In this document: positions 23,773 to 32,962 of the stretch, in pieces
How positions within the stretch are numbered: the first letter of the stretch is position 1
Layout of the letters: each line of letters starts with the position of its first letter
Source of the DNA: Fodinibacter luteus
GTDB taxonomy: Bacteria > Actinomycetota > Actinomycetes > Actinomycetales > Dermatophilaceae
NCBI RefSeq assembly: GCF_039541575.1
Contig: NZ_BAABGM010000007.1
Coordinates: 62,001-126,000 of the forward strand
Direction of reading: 5' to 3'
DNA: 64,000 bases
Program-made: the position numbers and the translations under genes
Notes under the pieces: model-generated
Database searches by the model: none
What the model was told of the DNA's origin: nothing
The model's input: only the letters and a program-made list of their open reading frames with translations

Positions 23773-25212
23773 TCACAGGTGGTTCTCGGCCTCGGTGAGC
23801 ACCGAGCGCAGCCGGCGCTCGATCTCCTCGAACTCGGCCGGCCCCATCGTCAGCGGGGGGGCGAGCTGGACGACCGGGTCGCCGCGGTCGTCGGCGCGGC
23901 AGTACAGCCCGGCGTCGAACAGGGCCTTGGACAGGAAGCCGCGCAGCAGCCGCTCGGACTCGTCGTCGTCGAACGTCTCGCGGGTCTGCTTGTCCTTGAC
24001 GAGCTCGATGCCGTAGAAGTACCCGGCGCCGCGCACGTCGCCGACGAGCGGCAGGTCGAGCAGCTTGTCGAGGGTGCTCTTGAAGACCGGGGCGTTCTGC
24101 TTCACGCGGTCGTTGAGGCCCTCGCGCTCGAAGATGTCGAGGTTGGCCATCGCGGCGGCGCAGGAGACCGGGTGGCCACCCCACGTGTAGCCGTGGGGGA
24201 AGTACGTCGTGCCCTGCCGGAACGGCTCGAAGAGCCGGTCGCTCGCGATCATGAGGCCGAGCGGGGCGTAGCCGCTCGTCACGCCCTTGGCGGTCGTGAT
24301 GATGTCGGGCTGGTAGCCGAGGTCCTGGCAGGCGAACATCGACCCGATCCGGCCGAAGGCGCAGATCGTCTCGTCGGAGACGAGGAGCACGTCGTACTCG
24401 TCGCAGATCTCGCGGACCCGGTCGAAGTACCCGGCCGGTGGCGGGAAGCACCCGCCGGAGTTCTGCACCGGCTCGAGGAAGACCGCCGCGACCGAGTCGG
24501 GGCCCTCGAACTCGATGGCCTCGGCGATCCGGTCGGCGGCCCAGCGGCCGAAGGCCTTCTCGTCGTCGCGCAGGTGCTCGGGTGCGCGGTACATGTTCGT
24601 GTTCGGCACCTTGTGGCCACCGGGCACGAGCGGCTCGAAGTCGACCTTCGCGGCCGGGATGCCGGTGATCGACAGCGCGCCCTGCGGGGTGCCGTGGTAG
24701 GCCACCGAGCGGGAGATGACCTTGTGCTTCGTCGGCTTCCCGGTCAGCTTGAAATACTGCTTGGCCAGCTTCCACGCCGTCTCGACGGCCTCGCCGCCAC
24801 CCGTGGTGAAGAAGACCCGGTTGAGGTCGCCCGGCGCGTGGTGGGCGAGGCGCTCGGCGAGCTCGATGGCGCGCGGGTGGGCGTAGGACCACAGCGGGAA
24901 GAAGGCGAGCTCGGCGGCCTGCTTCGCCATCGCCTCGGCGATCTCGGTGCGGCCGTGCCCGACGTTCGTGACGAACAGGCCCGCGAGGGCGTCGATGTAC
25001 TCGTTCCCGCGGTCGTCCCAGATCGTCCAGCCCTCGCCCTTGGTGATGATCGGCACGGCGTGCCCGAGCCCGCCGGCCTCGCGCTCCTCGAAGACCGAGT
25101 GGCGGGTGAAGTGCATCCACAGGTGGTCGCGGGCGGCGTCGGAGTAGAGCGCGCCGGTGGAGGTGTGGCGGTCGGAGCTGGGCTCCCACACGGTGGACGG
25201 GTTGGTGGTCAT
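23773..25212 (-). CDS. class III aminotransferase (probable polyamine/omega-amino acid:pyruvate type)
   Basis: 479 residues from the ATG at 25212. Fold type I class III signatures include GWTIWDDRGNEYIDALAGLF, RVFFTTGGGEAVETAWKLA, LLVSDETICAFGRIG and the PLP lysine region IITTAKGVTSGYAPLG. Such enzymes transfer the amino group of putrescine, GABA or related omega-amines to pyruvate or 2-oxoglutarate. The neighbouring aldehyde dehydrogenases and polyamine importer suggest putrescine or GABA as substrate; this is inference. Its ATG overlaps the stop of the Lrp regulator (ATGA), so the two are co-translated. Confidence 0.9.
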   Translation of the reverse strand: MTTNPSTVWEPSSDRHTSTGALYSDAARDHLWMHFTRHSVFEEREAGGLGHAVPIITKGEGWTIWDDRGNEYIDALAGLFVTNVGHGRTEIAEAMAKQAAELAFFPLWSYAHPRAIELAERLAHHAPGDLNRVFFTTGGGEAVETAWKLAKQYFKLTGKPTKHKVISRSVAYHGTPQGALSITGIPAAKVDFEPLVPGGHKVPNTNMYRAPEHLRDDEKAFGRWAADRIAEAIEFEGPDSVAAVFLEPVQNSGGCFPPPAGYFDRVREICDEYDVLLVSDETICAFGRIGSMFACQDLGYQPDIITTAKGVTSGYAPLGLMIASDRLFEPFRQGTTYFPHGYTWGGHPVSCAAAMANLDIFEREGLNDRVKQNAPVFKSTLDKLLDLPLVGDVRGAGYFYGIELVKDKQTRETFDDDESERLLRGFLSKALFDAGLYCRADDRGDPVVQLAPPLTMGPAEFEEIERRLRSVLTEAENHL

Positions 25213-25715
25213 CGGGTACCCCAGTTGTAGTGCTGCTTGTTGAGTTTCAGGTAGACGAACGTCTCGGTGCTCGTGACCCCGGGCAGCACGCGGATGCGCT
25301 GGGTCAGCAGGTCGAGGAGGTGGTCGTCGTCCTCGCACACGACCTCGGCGAGGATGTCGAAGCTGCCGGCCGTCGTGACGACGTAGTCGACCTCCGGCAT
25401 GGCCGTCAGGGCGTCCCCGACGGTGAGCAGGTCGCCCTCCGCGCGGATGCCGATCATCGCCTGACGACGGAAGCCCACCTGGAGCGGGTCGGTGACGGCG
25501 ACGATCTGCATGACCTCGGCGTCGAGCAGGCGCTGGACGCGCTGGCGGACCGCGGCCTCGGACAGGCCGACGGCCTTGGCGATCGCGGCGTAGGACTGCC
25601 GACCGTCCTCCTGCAGCAGCTCGATGATGTGCTTGGCCACGTCGTCGAGCCGGGTCTCGGAGGCCGGGCGAGCGCTTCGGGCCGGCCGGGTGGTGCGGGT
25701 GGTCACGAGCGCCAT
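25209..25715 (-). CDS. Lrp/AsnC-family transcriptional regulator
   Basis: 168 residues from the ATG at 25715. An N-terminal winged helix-turn-helix (RQSYAAIAKAVGLSEAAVRQRVQRLLDAEVM) and a C-terminal RAM ligand domain (GVTSTETFVYLKLNKQHYNW) are visible. Lrp-type proteins sense amino acids or amines. It is divergent from the aldehyde dehydrogenase/PotDABC operon and coupled to the aminotransferase gene, so it most likely controls the whole polyamine cluster through the intervening region. Upstream in-frame codons are rejected because they run into the divergent promoter region. Confidence 0.92.
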   Translation of the reverse strand: MALVTTRTTRPARSARPASETRLDDVAKHIIELLQEDGRQSYAAIAKAVGLSEAAVRQRVQRLLDAEVMQIVAVTDPLQVGFRRQAMIGIRAEGDLLTVGDALTAMPEVDYVVTTAGSFDILAEVVCEDDDHLLDLLTQRIRVLPGVTSTETFVYLKLNKQHYNWGTR

Positions 25716-25894
25716 CGTGCAGGGGAATCGGTCGCCGCGCAAGTCCTCCAGTGACGGAATCCGTATGCGGCGACGGGGCGATGTGTAACTTTTCATGACT
25801 TTTGGGGCCGCGACCCTAGTGATTTCGCGGGTGCGGGGTTTAGAGTTCCCACGCACTGCCGTCCAACTTCACCCACTCCTGGGGAGCCACGCAC
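25716..25894. promoter_or_regulatory. divergent control region of the polyamine cluster
   Basis: Unusually AT-rich stretch for this window (TGTAACTTTTCATGACTTTTGG, about 25782-25803), likely carrying Lrp sites and both promoters. TAGAGT (25841-25846) is a candidate -10 for the rightward operon. GGGGAG (25879-25884) serves as ribosome binding site of the dehydrogenase gene. Confidence 0.5.
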
Positions 25895-27340
25895 ATGAGC
25901 GGTCCGCGCCACCTGCGCAACTTCATCGCCGGCGAGTACGTCGACGGGCGTACCGATTCCACCACCGACATCGTCAACCCGGCGACCGGATCGGTCGTCG
26001 CGACCGCCCCGGTGAGCGGGCCGGCCGACGTCGACGCCGCCTACGCCGCCGCGGACACGGCCTTCGCCGAGTGGGGGCGCACGACCCCGAGCGAGCGCCA
26101 GCAGGCCCTGCTCAAGCTCGCCGACGCCATCGAGTCCCGCGCCGACGAGCTCATCGCGCTCGAGTCCGAGAACACCGGCAAGATCCGGGCCCTCACGGCG
26201 AGCGAGGAGATCCCGCCGATGGTCGACCAGCTCCGGTTCTTCGCCGGGGCCGCGCGCGTGCTCGAGGGCAAGGCGGCGGGGGAGTACATGAAGGGCCACA
26301 CCTCGTGGATCCGCCGCGAGCCGATCGGCGTCGTCGGCCAGGTCACCCCGTGGAACTACCCGCTCCTCATGGCCGTGTGGAAGATCGCCCCGGCCCTCGC
26401 CGCGGGCAACACCGTCGTCCTCAAGCCGAGCGACACCACGCCCGAGACGACCCTGCTGCTCGCCGAGATCGCCTCGCAGTTCCTCCCGGCCGGCACCCTC
26501 AACGTCATCACCGGTGACCGCGACACCGGCAGGCTCCTCGTCGAGCACCCCACCCCCGGCCTCGTCGCCATCACCGGCTCGGTTCGGGCTGGGTCCCAGG
26601 TCGCGGCCAGCGCCGCTCCGAACGTCAAGCGGGTCCACCTCGAGCTCGGCGGCAAGGCACCGGTCGTCGTGTTCGACGACGCCGACATCGAGGCCGCCGT
26701 CGAGGGCATCGCCGTCGCGGGCTACTTCAACGCCGGCCAGGACTGCACCGCGGCGACCCGGGTGCTCGCCGCGCCCGGCATCCACGACGACTTCGTCGCG
26801 GCCCTGTCCGAGTACGCCACGACCTCGGCCGCCGTGGGCCTGCCCGACGACGAGGACGCGTTGTTCGGCCCGGTGAACAACGCCCGCCAGCTCCAGCACG
26901 TCTCGGGGTTCATCGAGCGGCTGCCGTCGCACGCGTCGGTCGCGGCCGGTGGCAACCGCCGCACCGACCTCGGCGACGGGTTCTACCTCGAGCCGACCGT
27001 GCTGTCCGGCCTGCGCCAGGACGACGAGGCGATCCAGAACGAGATCTTCGGCCCGGTCATCACCGTGCAGCGCTTCAGCGACGAGGACGAGGCCGTGCGC
27101 TGGGCCAACGGCGTCGACTACGGCCTGGCGTCCTCGGTGTGGACGAGGGACTTCGGGCGGGCCATGCGGATGTCGCGGGCCCTGGACTTCGGCTGCGTGT
27201 GGATCAACACGCACATCCCGCTCGTCGCCGAGATGCCCCACGGCGGGTACAAGAAGTCGGGCTACGGCAAGGACCTGTCGATGTACGGCTTCGAGGACTA
27301 CACCCGCATCAAGCACGTCATGGCCAACATCGAGTCGTGA
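25895..27340 (+). CDS. NAD-dependent aldehyde dehydrogenase, probable gamma-aminobutyraldehyde dehydrogenase
   Basis: 481 residues of the ALDH superfamily. Visible are the cofactor region QVTPWNYPLLMAVWKIAPALAAGNTVVLKP, the general base Glu in HLELGGKAPVVVF and the nucleophile Cys in FNAGQDCTAATRV. The N-terminus (LRNFIAGEYVDG) and GQDCTAATR closely resemble PatD/YdcW-type enzymes that oxidise 4-aminobutanal to GABA. Its location as first gene before a PotDABC importer, divergent from Lrp, supports this. Exact substrate preference is inferred. Confidence 0.9.
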   Translation: MSGPRHLRNFIAGEYVDGRTDSTTDIVNPATGSVVATAPVSGPADVDAAYAAADTAFAEWGRTTPSERQQALLKLADAIESRADELIALESENTGKIRALTASEEIPPMVDQLRFFAGAARVLEGKAAGEYMKGHTSWIRREPIGVVGQVTPWNYPLLMAVWKIAPALAAGNTVVLKPSDTTPETTLLLAEIASQFLPAGTLNVITGDRDTGRLLVEHPTPGLVAITGSVRAGSQVAASAAPNVKRVHLELGGKAPVVVFDDADIEAAVEGIAVAGYFNAGQDCTAATRVLAAPGIHDDFVAALSEYATTSAAVGLPDDEDALFGPVNNARQLQHVSGFIERLPSHASVAAGGNRRTDLGDGFYLEPTVLSGLRQDDEAIQNEIFGPVITVQRFSDEDEAVRWANGVDYGLASSVWTRDFGRAMRMSRALDFGCVWINTHIPLVAEMPHGGYKKSGYGKDLSMYGFEDYTRIKHVMANIES

Positions 27341-27436
27341 CCCGGACCACGCCCGACCCACCCGACCTGCCCGACGCGGCATCCTGACCCCACGACCGCC
27401 ATCCCCACCCCTGAGCACCACCGCAAGGAGACCCCC

Positions 27437-28672
27437 ATGACCGAGCGCCCCACCCCCGAACCGATGTCCCTCGCGCTGCGGGCCGCCCTCGCCCGCGGCC
27501 TCACGACGCGCCGCACGCTCGTCACGGGCGCCCTCGGCCTCGGCGCGACCGCGGCCCTCACCGCCTGCGGGAGCGAGGGCACCGGCGGCTCCGCGTCCGG
27601 GTCGGCCACTCGCACCGCCGCCGCCGCGGAGGACATGAGCGACAGCGAGAAGGTCGTCAACTGGTCGAACTGGACCCAGTACATCGACGTCTCCGAGGAC
27701 GAGTCGACCCGTCCGAGCCTCGACGAGTTCACGAAGCAGACCGGCATCCAGGTGAACTACACCGAGGACTACAACGACAACGACGAGTTCTACGCCAAGG
27801 TCCGCCCGCTCCTCGAGGGCGGCGAGGACACCGGCCGCGACACCTGGTGCAGCACCGACTGGATGGTCGCGCGGCTCATCCGCCAGGGCTACGTCCAGCC
27901 GCTCGACAAGGCGAACATCCCGAACGCCGAGAACCTCGAGGCCTCGCTCACCGACGTCGAGTTCGACCCGGGTCGCAAGTTCTCGCTGCCGTGGCAGAGC
28001 GGCTTCGCCGGCATCGCCTACAACCTCGACGCCACCGGCGGGGCGAAGGTCGAGACGATCACCCAGCTGCTCACCGACCCCGCGCTCAAGGGCAAGGTCA
28101 CCCTCCTCACCGAGATGCGCGACACCGTCGGCCTCGTCCTGTGCGAGCAGGGCAAGGACCCGGCGAACTTCACCGACGCCGACTTCGACGAGGCGATCGC
28201 GATGATCCAGAAGGCCAAGGACGCCGGCCAGCTCAAGGGCTTCACCGGCAACGACTACACCGACGGCCTCACCAAGGGCGACATCGCCGCCTGCATCGCG
28301 TGGACCGGTGACGTCGTGCAGCTGCAGTTCGAGAACGACAAGGTGCAGTACGCCCTGCCGCAGGCGGGCTTCACGCTCTGGTCGGACAACTTCGTCATCC
28401 CGGCGCTCGCCAAGCACAAGAAGAACGCCGAGACCCTCATCAACTACTACTACGACCCCAAGGTCATGGCCCAGGTGGCGGCCTGGGTCAACTACATCCC
28501 GCCGGTCAAGGGCACGAAGGACGTCATCGCCGCCGACGACCCCGAGACCGCCGACAACCCGCTCATCTTCCCCAGCGAGGAGGTCCTCTCGCGGGCCAAG
28601 GTGTTCCGGGGCCTGTCGGCCGAGGAGGAGACGAAGTACGCCCGTGCCTTCTCCGACCTGACGGCGAGCTGA
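27437..28672 (+). CDS. polyamine ABC transporter substrate-binding lipoprotein (PotD/PotF type), Tat-exported
   Basis: 411 residues. The leader has the twin-arginine motif TTRRTLVTGALGLGATAALTAC with Arg25-Arg26 and a lipobox ending at Cys44, so it is probably a Tat-exported lipoprotein. The mature part belongs to the spermidine/putrescine-binding family (VNWSNWTQYID, LPWQSGFAGIAYNLDATGG, AACIAWTGDVVQL). The ribosome binding site AAGGAG precedes the ATG. The 96-bp gap after the dehydrogenase has no strong terminator, so they probably share a transcript. Confidence 0.93.
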   Translation: MTERPTPEPMSLALRAALARGLTTRRTLVTGALGLGATAALTACGSEGTGGSASGSATRTAAAAEDMSDSEKVVNWSNWTQYIDVSEDESTRPSLDEFTKQTGIQVNYTEDYNDNDEFYAKVRPLLEGGEDTGRDTWCSTDWMVARLIRQGYVQPLDKANIPNAENLEASLTDVEFDPGRKFSLPWQSGFAGIAYNLDATGGAKVETITQLLTDPALKGKVTLLTEMRDTVGLVLCEQGKDPANFTDADFDEAIAMIQKAKDAGQLKGFTGNDYTDGLTKGDIAACIAWTGDVVQLQFENDKVQYALPQAGFTLWSDNFVIPALAKHKKNAETLINYYYDPKVMAQVAAWVNYIPPVKGTKDVIAADDPETADNPLIFPSEEVLSRAKVFRGLSAEEETKYARAFSDLTAS

Positions 28673-29790
28673 TGGCCGGGCACGGGACCGGCGACCTCAA
28701 CCTGGTCGGGCTGTCCAAGTCGTTCGCGGAGTTCACGGCCGTCCACCCGATGGACCTCACCATCCCGCAGGGCTCGTTCTTCGCGCTGCTCGGCCCCTCC
28801 GGCTGCGGCAAGACGACGACCCTGCGGATGGTGGCGGGGCTCGAGCAGCCCACGTCCGGGCAGATCCTCATCGGGGACACCGACATCACGAACACCCGGC
28901 CGCACCAGCGCAACGTCAACACGGTCTTCCAGTCCTACGCCCTCTTCCCGCACATGAGCGTCGAGGACAACGTCCAGTTCGGCCTGCGCCGGCGCGGTGA
29001 CAAGGACGCCAAGCGCAAGGCCCAGGAGGCCCTCGAGCTCGTCGAGCTCGGGCACGCCGGCAAGAAGCGGCCCAACCAGCTCTCGGGCGGGATGCAGCAG
29101 CGCGTGGCCCTGGCCCGCGCCCTCGTCAACCGCCCGGACGTGCTCCTGCTCGACGAGCCGCTCGGCGCGCTCGACCTCAAGCTGCGCCGGCAGATGCAGA
29201 TCGAGCTCAAGCGGATCCAGCAGGAGGTCGGCCTGACGTTCATCCACGTCACCCACGACCAGGAGGAGGCCATGACCATGGCCGACTCCATCGCCGTGAT
29301 GAACGCCGGCCGGATGGAGCAGCTGGGCGACCCCGCGACGCTCTACGAGCACCCGGCATCGACCTTCGTCGCGAACTTCCTCGGCCAGTCCAACCTGCTC
29401 ACCGCCCGGATCACCGGGTCCGCGGGGGACGGCCTCATGACGGCCGACGTCCACGGCCACGACGTCCTCGTCCAGGCCGACAAGGTGCCCGACGGGCTCG
29501 TCGACGTCTGGCTCGGCGTCCGCCCCGAGAAGCTCGCGCTCGGCCCGGGCAGCGGCCGCAACCAGCTGCGTGGCACCGTGACCGACGCCTCGTTCACCGG
29601 GGTCGCGACGCAGTACCTCGTTCGGATGCCGTGGGGCATGGACGTCATGGTGGTGCAGCAGAACGACGGCAGCGCGCGCGCCCGGCTCGGCGAGGACGTC
29701 ACCCTGGCCTGGGACCCCGGGCACGAGTTCGTCCTCGACTCGGCGCAGGCGGAGGACGCCGGCGTGGAGCGGGTGGTCGTCGATGGCTGA
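28672..29790 (+). CDS. potA: polyamine ABC transporter ATP-binding protein
   Basis: 372 residues. Walker A LLGPSGCGKTTTLRM, Q-loop FQSYALFPHM, signature LSGGMQQRVALARAL, Walker B VLLLDEPLGALD and H-loop THDQEEAM are all present. A C-terminal TOBE domain (GVRPEKLALG) is typical of PotA. The ATG overlaps the last base of the binding-protein stop (TGATG) and the gene overlaps the next permease by 8 bases. The assignment to polyamines rests on the partners and family. Confidence 0.93.
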   Translation: MAGHGTGDLNLVGLSKSFAEFTAVHPMDLTIPQGSFFALLGPSGCGKTTTLRMVAGLEQPTSGQILIGDTDITNTRPHQRNVNTVFQSYALFPHMSVEDNVQFGLRRRGDKDAKRKAQEALELVELGHAGKKRPNQLSGGMQQRVALARALVNRPDVLLLDEPLGALDLKLRRQMQIELKRIQQEVGLTFIHVTHDQEEAMTMADSIAVMNAGRMEQLGDPATLYEHPASTFVANFLGQSNLLTARITGSAGDGLMTADVHGHDVLVQADKVPDGLVDVWLGVRPEKLALGPGSGRNQLRGTVTDASFTGVATQYLVRMPWGMDVMVVQQNDGSARARLGEDVTLAWDPGHEFVLDSAQAEDAGVERVVVDG

Positions 29791-30694
29791 GCTGGCGGTC
29801 CTGGCGCCGCACGGCCCTCCGGCCCCTCGCCGGCGCGCCAACTGGGTGCCCTACGCCCTGCTGGCACCGGGGCTGCTGTGGCTCGTCGTGTTCTTCGTGG
29901 CGCCGATGGTCACGCTCTTCTCGCAGTCCCTCCAGGAGGGGTCGGTCGAGGCCGGCTACACCTTCACGGGAAACATCTCCATCTACGCGGACGCCCTGCA
30001 GAAGTACTGGCCACAGCTGCTGCGCTCGGTGCTCTACGCCGGGACGGCGACGGTCATCGCCCTGCTGCTCGCCTACCCCCTCGCCTACTACATCGCGCAG
30101 AAGGCGGGCCGCTGGAAGAACCTCATGCTCGTGCTCGTCGTCGCGCCGTTCTTCACGAGCTTCCTCATCCGCACCCTGGCCTGGCGCACGATCCTCTCCG
30201 ACACCGGCCCCGTCGCCGAGTTCGCCCGGGCCACCGGCATCACCGACGTCCTCCAGGCGCTCACCCTCACCGCGAACGACAGCCTGCTCTCCTCGAAGTT
30301 CGCGGTCATCGCCGGGCTGACCTACAACTTCCTGCCGTTCATGATCCTGCCGCTGTACTCCTCGCTCGACCGGCTCGACCCGCGCCTCGTCGAGGCGGCC
30401 GGCGACCTCTACGCCACCCCGTGGGAGGGCTTCCGCCGCGTGACGTGGCCCCTGTCCCTGCCCGGCGTCGTCGCGGGCACGCTGCTGACCTTCATCCCCG
30501 CCACCGGCGACTTCATCAACTCCCGGCTGCTGGGCAACACCCAGACCGTCATGATCGGCCAGGTCATCGACAGCCAGTTCCTGCGCGTGCTCGACTACCC
30601 ACTCGCGGCGGCCCTGTCGTTCATCCTGCTCCTCATGATCCTCGTGCTCGTGTCCACCTACGTCCGGCGCGCCGGCACCGAGGAGCTGGTGTGA
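29783..30694 (+). CDS. potB: polyamine ABC transporter permease (PotB type)
   Basis: 303 residues with six predicted membrane segments. The ABC inner-membrane coupling motif is seen as RLVEAAGDLYATPWEGFRRVTWPLSLPG (EAA loop), preceded by NFLPFMILPLYSSLDRLD. The first membrane helix is LLAPGLLWLVVFFVAPMVTLF. It overlaps potA by 8 bases and is followed within 2 bp by the second permease. Confidence 0.93.
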   Translation: MAELAVLAPHGPPAPRRRANWVPYALLAPGLLWLVVFFVAPMVTLFSQSLQEGSVEAGYTFTGNISIYADALQKYWPQLLRSVLYAGTATVIALLLAYPLAYYIAQKAGRWKNLMLVLVVAPFFTSFLIRTLAWRTILSDTGPVAEFARATGITDVLQALTLTANDSLLSSKFAVIAGLTYNFLPFMILPLYSSLDRLDPRLVEAAGDLYATPWEGFRRVTWPLSLPGVVAGTLLTFIPATGDFINSRLLGNTQTVMIGQVIDSQFLRVLDYPLAAALSFILLLMILVLVSTYVRRAGTEELV

Positions 30695-30695
30695 G

Positions 30696-31490
30696 GTGAC
30701 GTGGATCAAGAAGCACCTGCTGCTCTTCGCGGCGGTCGCGGTGCTGGCCTACATGATGATCCCCAACATCGTCGTCGCGGTGTTCTCCTTCAACGACCCG
30801 GTCGGCCGGTACAACTACACGTGGACCCAGTTCTCGACGGAGGCGTGGCAGAACCCGTGCGGCGCCCAGGGGCTGTGCGAGTCCCTCGGGCTCTCGCTGC
30901 GCATCGGGCTCGTCGCCTCGCTGGCCGCGACCGCGCTGGGCACGATGATCGCGTTCGCCCTCGGGCGCTACCGGTTCCGCGCCCGCTCCGCGACGAACCT
31001 CCTGATCTTCATGCCGATGGCGACCCCCGAGGTCGTCATGGGCTCGAGCCTGCTCACGCTCTTCCTCATGATGGGGGTGCCCTCCGGCGGACTGGCGATC
31101 ACCATCGCCCACATCATGTTCTGCGTGTCGTTCGTCGTCGTCGCCGTCAAGGCCCGGGTCGCGACCCTCGACCCCCGGCTCGAGGAGGCGGCCGCCGACC
31201 TCGGCGCGAACCCGACCCAGACGTTCCTGCGGGTCACCCTCCCGCTGGCGGCACCCGGCATCCTCGCCGGTGCGCTGCTGGCGTTCTCGCTGAGCTTCGA
31301 CGACTACATCATCACCAACTTCAACGCCAGCCCCAGCTCGATCACCTTCCCGATGTACGTCTGGGGTGCCGCGCAGCGCGGCACGCCGGTGCAGGTCAAC
31401 GTCATCGGCACGCTGATGTTCCTCGCGGCGCTCGTCGTCGTCGTCATCGGGCAGGTGCTGTCCTCCCGCCGCCAGCGCGCCGCGGCCTGA
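30696..31490 (+). CDS. potC: polyamine ABC transporter permease (PotC type)
   Basis: 264 residues with about six membrane segments. The EAA loop RLEEAAADLGANPTQTFLRVTLPLAAPG and the typical SFNDPVGRYNYTWTQFSTEAW near the N-terminus match PotC. The GTG at 30696 is 2 bp after the potB stop. It completes the PotDABC-like importer, and a strong hairpin follows the gene. Confidence 0.92.
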   Translation: MTWIKKHLLLFAAVAVLAYMMIPNIVVAVFSFNDPVGRYNYTWTQFSTEAWQNPCGAQGLCESLGLSLRIGLVASLAATALGTMIAFALGRYRFRARSATNLLIFMPMATPEVVMGSSLLTLFLMMGVPSGGLAITIAHIMFCVSFVVVAVKARVATLDPRLEEAAADLGANPTQTFLRVTLPLAAPGILAGALLAFSLSFDDYIITNFNASPSSITFPMYVWGAAQRGTPVQVNVIGTLMFLAALVVVVIGQVLSSRRQRAAA

Positions 31491-31495
31491 CCCGC

Positions 31496-31522
31496 GGCAC
31501 GGACCCCGTCGGGGTCCGTGCC
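31496..31522 (+). terminator. 12-bp perfect hairpin after potC
   Basis: GGCACGGACCCC and GGGGTCCGTGCC flank a 3-base loop, 6 bp after the potC stop. There is no U tract. It may partly terminate or stabilise the importer mRNA before the next gene. Confidence 0.65.
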
Positions 31523-31575
31523 AGCTCCCACCCGGCCCCCGGGCATCGCGCCCGGCTCCACGGAAGAGGTTCCTC

Positions 31576-32859
31576 GTGCACGTCCTCATGGTCGGTGCCG
31601 GCGGCGTCGGCGACGCCGCCGCCCGCATCGCCGCCGAACGCCCGTTCTTCGACTCCTGGGTCGTCGCCGACCACGACGTCACCCGCGCCGAGCGCACGGT
31701 GGGCGCGGTGACCGCCCGCGACCCGGGGGAGACCCGCTTCCGGTCGGCGCAGGTCGACGCCTCGGATGCCGGCGCCGTCGAGGCGCTCGCGCGCGAGGTG
31801 GGTGCGACCCACGTCCTCAACGCGGTCGACCCCCGGTTCGTCATGCCGATCTTCGAGGGCGCCCGGGCGGCCGGGGCGGACTACCTCGACATGGCGATGA
31901 GCCTGTCCCGCCGGCACCCGACCGAGCCCTATGCCCGCGTCGGGGTCAAGCTCGGCGACGAGCAGTTCGCGCAGGCGGGGGAGTGGGAGTCCGAGGGCCG
32001 GCTGGCCCTCGTCGGCATCGGCGTCGAGCCCGGGCTCTCCGACGTCTTCGCCCGGTACGCCGCCGACCACCTGTTCAGCGAGATCGACGAGCTGGGCACC
32101 CGCGACGGGGCCAACCTCGTCATCCGCGACGAGGACGGCCACGAGGTCTTCGCGCCGGGGTTCTCGATGTGGACGATCATCGAGGAGTGCCTCAACCCGC
32201 CGGTCGTGTGGGAGCGCGCGCGTGCCGTCGGACCCGACGGGTCCTACGACGTCGACGCGGGCTTCTCCACCCTCCCGCCGTTCAGCGAGCCCGAGGTCTT
32301 CGACTTCCCCGGGGGCATCGGCCCCGTCGAGTGCGTCCACGTCGAGCACGAGGAGGTGCTCCTCATGCCGCGCTGGGTCGACGCCGAGCGGGTGACGTTC
32401 AAGTACGGGCTCGGCGAGGAGATGATCGGCATCCTGCGCACCCTGCACACCCTCGGCCTGGACCGCACCGACCCGGTCACCGTCAAGGGGGTGCAGGTCA
32501 GCCCTCGTGACGTCGTCGCCGCCGTGCTTCCCGACCCCGCGACCATCGGGCCCCGGATGGAGGGTCGCACCTGCGCCGGGCTGTGGGTCACCGGCACGGG
32601 CAAGGACGGTCAACCCCGGCGCACCTACCTCTACCACGTGTCGGACAACGCCGACACGATGGGCGACTACGACGCCCAGTGCGTCGTGTGGCAGACGGCG
32701 GTCAACCCCGTCGTCGCCCTCGAACTGCTCGCCGCCGGCACGTGGTCCGGCGCCGGCGTGCTCGGCCCCGAGGCCTTCGACGCCGTGCCGTTCCTCGACC
32801 TGCTCGCGGCGCCCAAGCCCCAGGGGTACGGCTCGCCCTGGGGCCTCGAGGACCGCTGA
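31576..32859 (+). CDS. saccharopine dehydrogenase-family protein
   Basis: 427 residues. An N-terminal NAD(P)-binding Rossmann fold (VLMVGAGGVGDAAARIAAE) and a C-terminal region of the saccharopine dehydrogenase/Lys9 family (VGIGVEPGLSDVFARYAADH) are visible. Relatives in other bacteria include saccharopine dehydrogenases and carboxynorspermidine synthase, which join an aldehyde and a diamine reductively or act in reverse. Its place between a polyamine importer and a semialdehyde dehydrogenase suggests an imine-forming or imine-splitting step on an amine substrate. The GTG start follows GGAAGAGG. Confidence 0.85.
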   Translation: MHVLMVGAGGVGDAAARIAAERPFFDSWVVADHDVTRAERTVGAVTARDPGETRFRSAQVDASDAGAVEALAREVGATHVLNAVDPRFVMPIFEGARAAGADYLDMAMSLSRRHPTEPYARVGVKLGDEQFAQAGEWESEGRLALVGIGVEPGLSDVFARYAADHLFSEIDELGTRDGANLVIRDEDGHEVFAPGFSMWTIIEECLNPPVVWERARAVGPDGSYDVDAGFSTLPPFSEPEVFDFPGGIGPVECVHVEHEEVLLMPRWVDAERVTFKYGLGEEMIGILRTLHTLGLDRTDPVTVKGVQVSPRDVVAAVLPDPATIGPRMEGRTCAGLWVTGTGKDGQPRRTYLYHVSDNADTMGDYDAQCVVWQTAVNPVVALELLAAGTWSGAGVLGPEAFDAVPFLDLLAAPKPQGYGSPWGLEDR

Positions 32860-32962
32860 CCCCCCAGCCCCCACTGGCACCCGGCGCCGCCGTCACCGGC
32901 ATCCGCTGACGACGCCGCCGCCGCCCGACCTGCCCGACCCCGGACCACGAAGGAAGCACGCC

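Noticed and set aside
25793..28417. Open frame of 874 codons on the minus strand opposite the aldehyde dehydrogenase and PotD genes
   Set aside because: The plus-strand genes are clear family members with motifs; the antisense product is low-complexity and unlike any protein.
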